Below are positions 22,486 to 23,815 of a stretch of 23,815 nucleotides of DNA, one piece after another (position 1 is the first letter of the stretch; the number at the start of each line of letters is the position of its first letter). The translations under genes and the position numbers were made by a program. This DNA comes from Dictyoglomota bacterium (GTDB taxonomy: Bacteria > Dictyoglomota > Dictyoglomia > Dictyoglomales > Dictyoglomaceae): positions 1-23,815 of the forward strand of contig JAKOUL010000059.1 in the NCBI GenBank assembly GCA_029776735.1, read 5' to 3'. The notes below the pieces were generated by a model that did not search any database, was not told the DNA's origin, and saw nothing but the letters and a program-made list of their open reading frames with translations.

Positions 22486-23815
22486 TTGGGAAGAAATAAG
22501 CTTTTATTTTTCATACTCTTTTTGATACTACTAAATATCTTCGTATGTTATGGAGAAGAATTAACTTCTCTTGATATTTACTTTCTAAATGAGAGAAATA
22601 AAATTCTAACTACTCTGAAGGTTAAAGATTCTGAAATCTATTTACCATTACCTCTTTTTGCTTCCACATTTAAAGTTGAATATAAAATTGAAGATAAAAA
22701 AATTTCTTTTTATTCTAATAACAAAGAATTCTTTTCTAATAGCATAGGAAGTAAAAATTGTATATATAATGATAAATCCTATAATCTTTTAAATCCATTT
22801 TTGCAAGAGAATGAAATAATTTATGTTCCTATCACTTCATATTTTAGAATACTGGGATATAGGCTTTACCTAAAAGATAATGCTTTATATATAGTAAATG
22901 AACTTTCAGATGTGAGTTTCTCAGATGGAGTTATAAAACTCAATTTTAAAGCTAAAACTCCTGTAGAGTTTAATACTTTAACTCTTAAATCTCCATCAAG
23001 ACTTGTTTTAGACTTACAAAATGTGGTTTATATAAATAATAAAGGAGAGCTTAATTTAAAAGATTCTAATATAAAAAATGTAAGATTCTCTCAATTTAGT
23101 GTAGCTCCTTATGTAGTAAGGCTTGTAGTAGAATTTAACAATGAGTTGATAAATCCTGAAATTGTTAGAGAAGAAGGAAGCATCCTGTTAAAATTTCCCA
23201 CCAAAGAGGTCAAAAAAGAAGTTAAAGATGAATCTAAAACTTTAGATTCTGACACTTTAACTAAAGACAAGGTTTTAAACAAACTTACTGATATATCTTG
23301 GACTGAAGACGATAGCAATTTAACTTTTATGTTAAAATTTGAACGTGCTTTTACATATACCAAAAATATTTTAGATATGCCATCAAGAATTTACTATGAT
23401 TTTCCTGAAACTACGTTTACTCTTACAAATTCTGAGATTTTAGTAGAAAGATCTCCTGTTAAATCTATAAGAGTAGGAAAAAGAGAAGAAGATACAAATA
23501 TGATAAGAGTAGTTTTTGATATTTATGCTTCAACTTTAGTTCAAGAAGAGACTTTAACAAATACTTTAAAAGTAGTTTTTCCTAAAAATGAAGTTAAGAA
23601 AAAATTTTTGGTTTTTATTGATCCAGGGCATGGAGGCTCTGATCCTGGAGCTATATCTGGTAATATAAAAGAGAAAGATTTGAACTTAAATTTTTCTTTA
23701 AAGCTCTCAGAAGCTCTTAAGAAAAATGGATATGAGGTTGTGAATCTCCGGGAAGAAGACAAAACTATCTCTTTGGATGATAGAGTTTCTTTTATTAATA
23801 GATATTTAAATACGG
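22486..23815 (+). CDS. N-acetylmuramoyl-L-alanine amidase with AMIN domains (5' part)
   Basis: Reads from TTG 22486 to the window edge, 443 codons, no stop reached. AAGGAG at 22472-22477 is 8 nt before the TTG. Residues 1-23 are an N-terminal signal peptide or anchor (LLFFILFLILLNIFV). A copper-amine-oxidase-N-like domain is likely at about 28-136, two AMIN-type repeats (SDVSFSDGVIKLNFKAKTPV, about 141-237, and DISWTEDDSNLTFMLKFERA, about 269-365) for envelope localisation follow. The Amidase_3 zinc domain begins at about 374: DPGHGGSDPGA with zinc ligand H382, and E396. It cuts peptide side chains from peptidoglycan in the envelope. The catalytic domain's end is outside the window. Confidence 0.85.
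   Translation, partial: MGRNKLLFFILFLILLNIFVCYGEELTSLDIYFLNERNKILTTLKVKDSEIYLPLPLFASTFKVEYKIEDKKISFYSNNKEFFSNSIGSKNCIYNDKSYNLLNPFLQENEIIYVPITSYFRILGYRLYLKDNALYIVNELSDVSFSDGVIKLNFKAKTPVEFNTLTLKSPSRLVLDLQNVVYINNKGELNLKDSNIKNVRFSQFSVAPYVVRLVVEFNNELINPEIVREEGSILLKFPTKEVKKEVKDESKTLDSDTLTKDKVLNKLTDISWTEDDSNLTFMLKFERAFTYTKNILDMPSRIYYDFPETTFTLTNSEILVERSPVKSIRVGKREEDTNMIRVVFDIYASTLVQEETLTNTLKVVFPKNEVKKKFLVFIDPGHGGSDPGAISGNIKEKDLNLNFSLKLSEALKKNGYEVVNLREEDKTISLDDRVSFINRYLNT

Noticed and set aside
22469..22525. ATG at 22469 as the amidase start
   Set aside because: It is in another frame and stops after about 18 codons; TTG 22486 with AAGGAG in front is in frame with the amidase.
1..23815. CRISPR array, toxin-antitoxin or defence island
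   Set aside because: No spaced direct repeats and no genes of these families were recognised in the window.

Overview
The window looks like chromosome of a low-GC, AGA/AAA-rich thermophilic bacterium. Protein sequences and gene order best fit Dictyoglomus (D. thermophilum / D. turgidum). This is a recognition-based assignment, not a computed one. Most genes are core housekeeping genes packed into long operons with 1-25 bp gaps or overlaps, and start codons are often TTG or GTG after strong AAGGAGG ribosome-binding sites.

Layout. (1) Positions 1-3717, + strand: the translation/transcription block, with the tuf tail, rpmG, tRNA-Trp, secE, nusG, rplK, rplA, rplJ and rplL. An L1-binding-type hairpin lies between rplK and rplA. 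An L10-leader attenuator lies between rplA and rplJ. The block ends at a perfect hairpin that reaches into the end of the convergent lysC. (2) Positions 3701-11370, - strand: a seven-gene aspartate-family operon transcribed ilvE-lysA-hom-thrC-thrB-asd-lysC. It covers aspartate to threonine, the last step of lysine synthesis and a branched-chain transaminase. (3) Positions 11381-15317, + strand: rpsF-ssb-rpsR, an internal terminator, then a DUF2232/YybS-like membrane protein, rplI and dnaB. Its promoter is back-to-back with the ilvE promoter. (4) Positions 15320-20744, + strand: mglB-mglA (roadblock protein plus polarity GTPase), an isolated argB-like kinase, then Wzz-like, DegT-like and GalE proteins for surface polysaccharide. 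(5) Positions 20728-21580: smpB followed 1 nt later by ssrA (tmRNA), the complete trans-translation pair, with a promoter inside the end of galE. (6) Positions 21581-22485: an atypical patch holding a broken SAM methyltransferase gene, apparently acquired. (7) Position 22486 to the end: the start of an AMIN-domain N-acetylmuramoyl-L-alanine amidase, cut by the window edge.

Most of the window is ordinary. The points most worth checking are: the tRNA-Trp 5' end that overlaps the rpmG stop codon; a possible antiterminator in the L10 leader; an almost leaderless smpB transcript; an SSB without the usual C-terminal tip; and the decayed methyltransferase just downstream of the tmRNA gene. I did not find a convincing new defence system, mobile element or CRISPR array.
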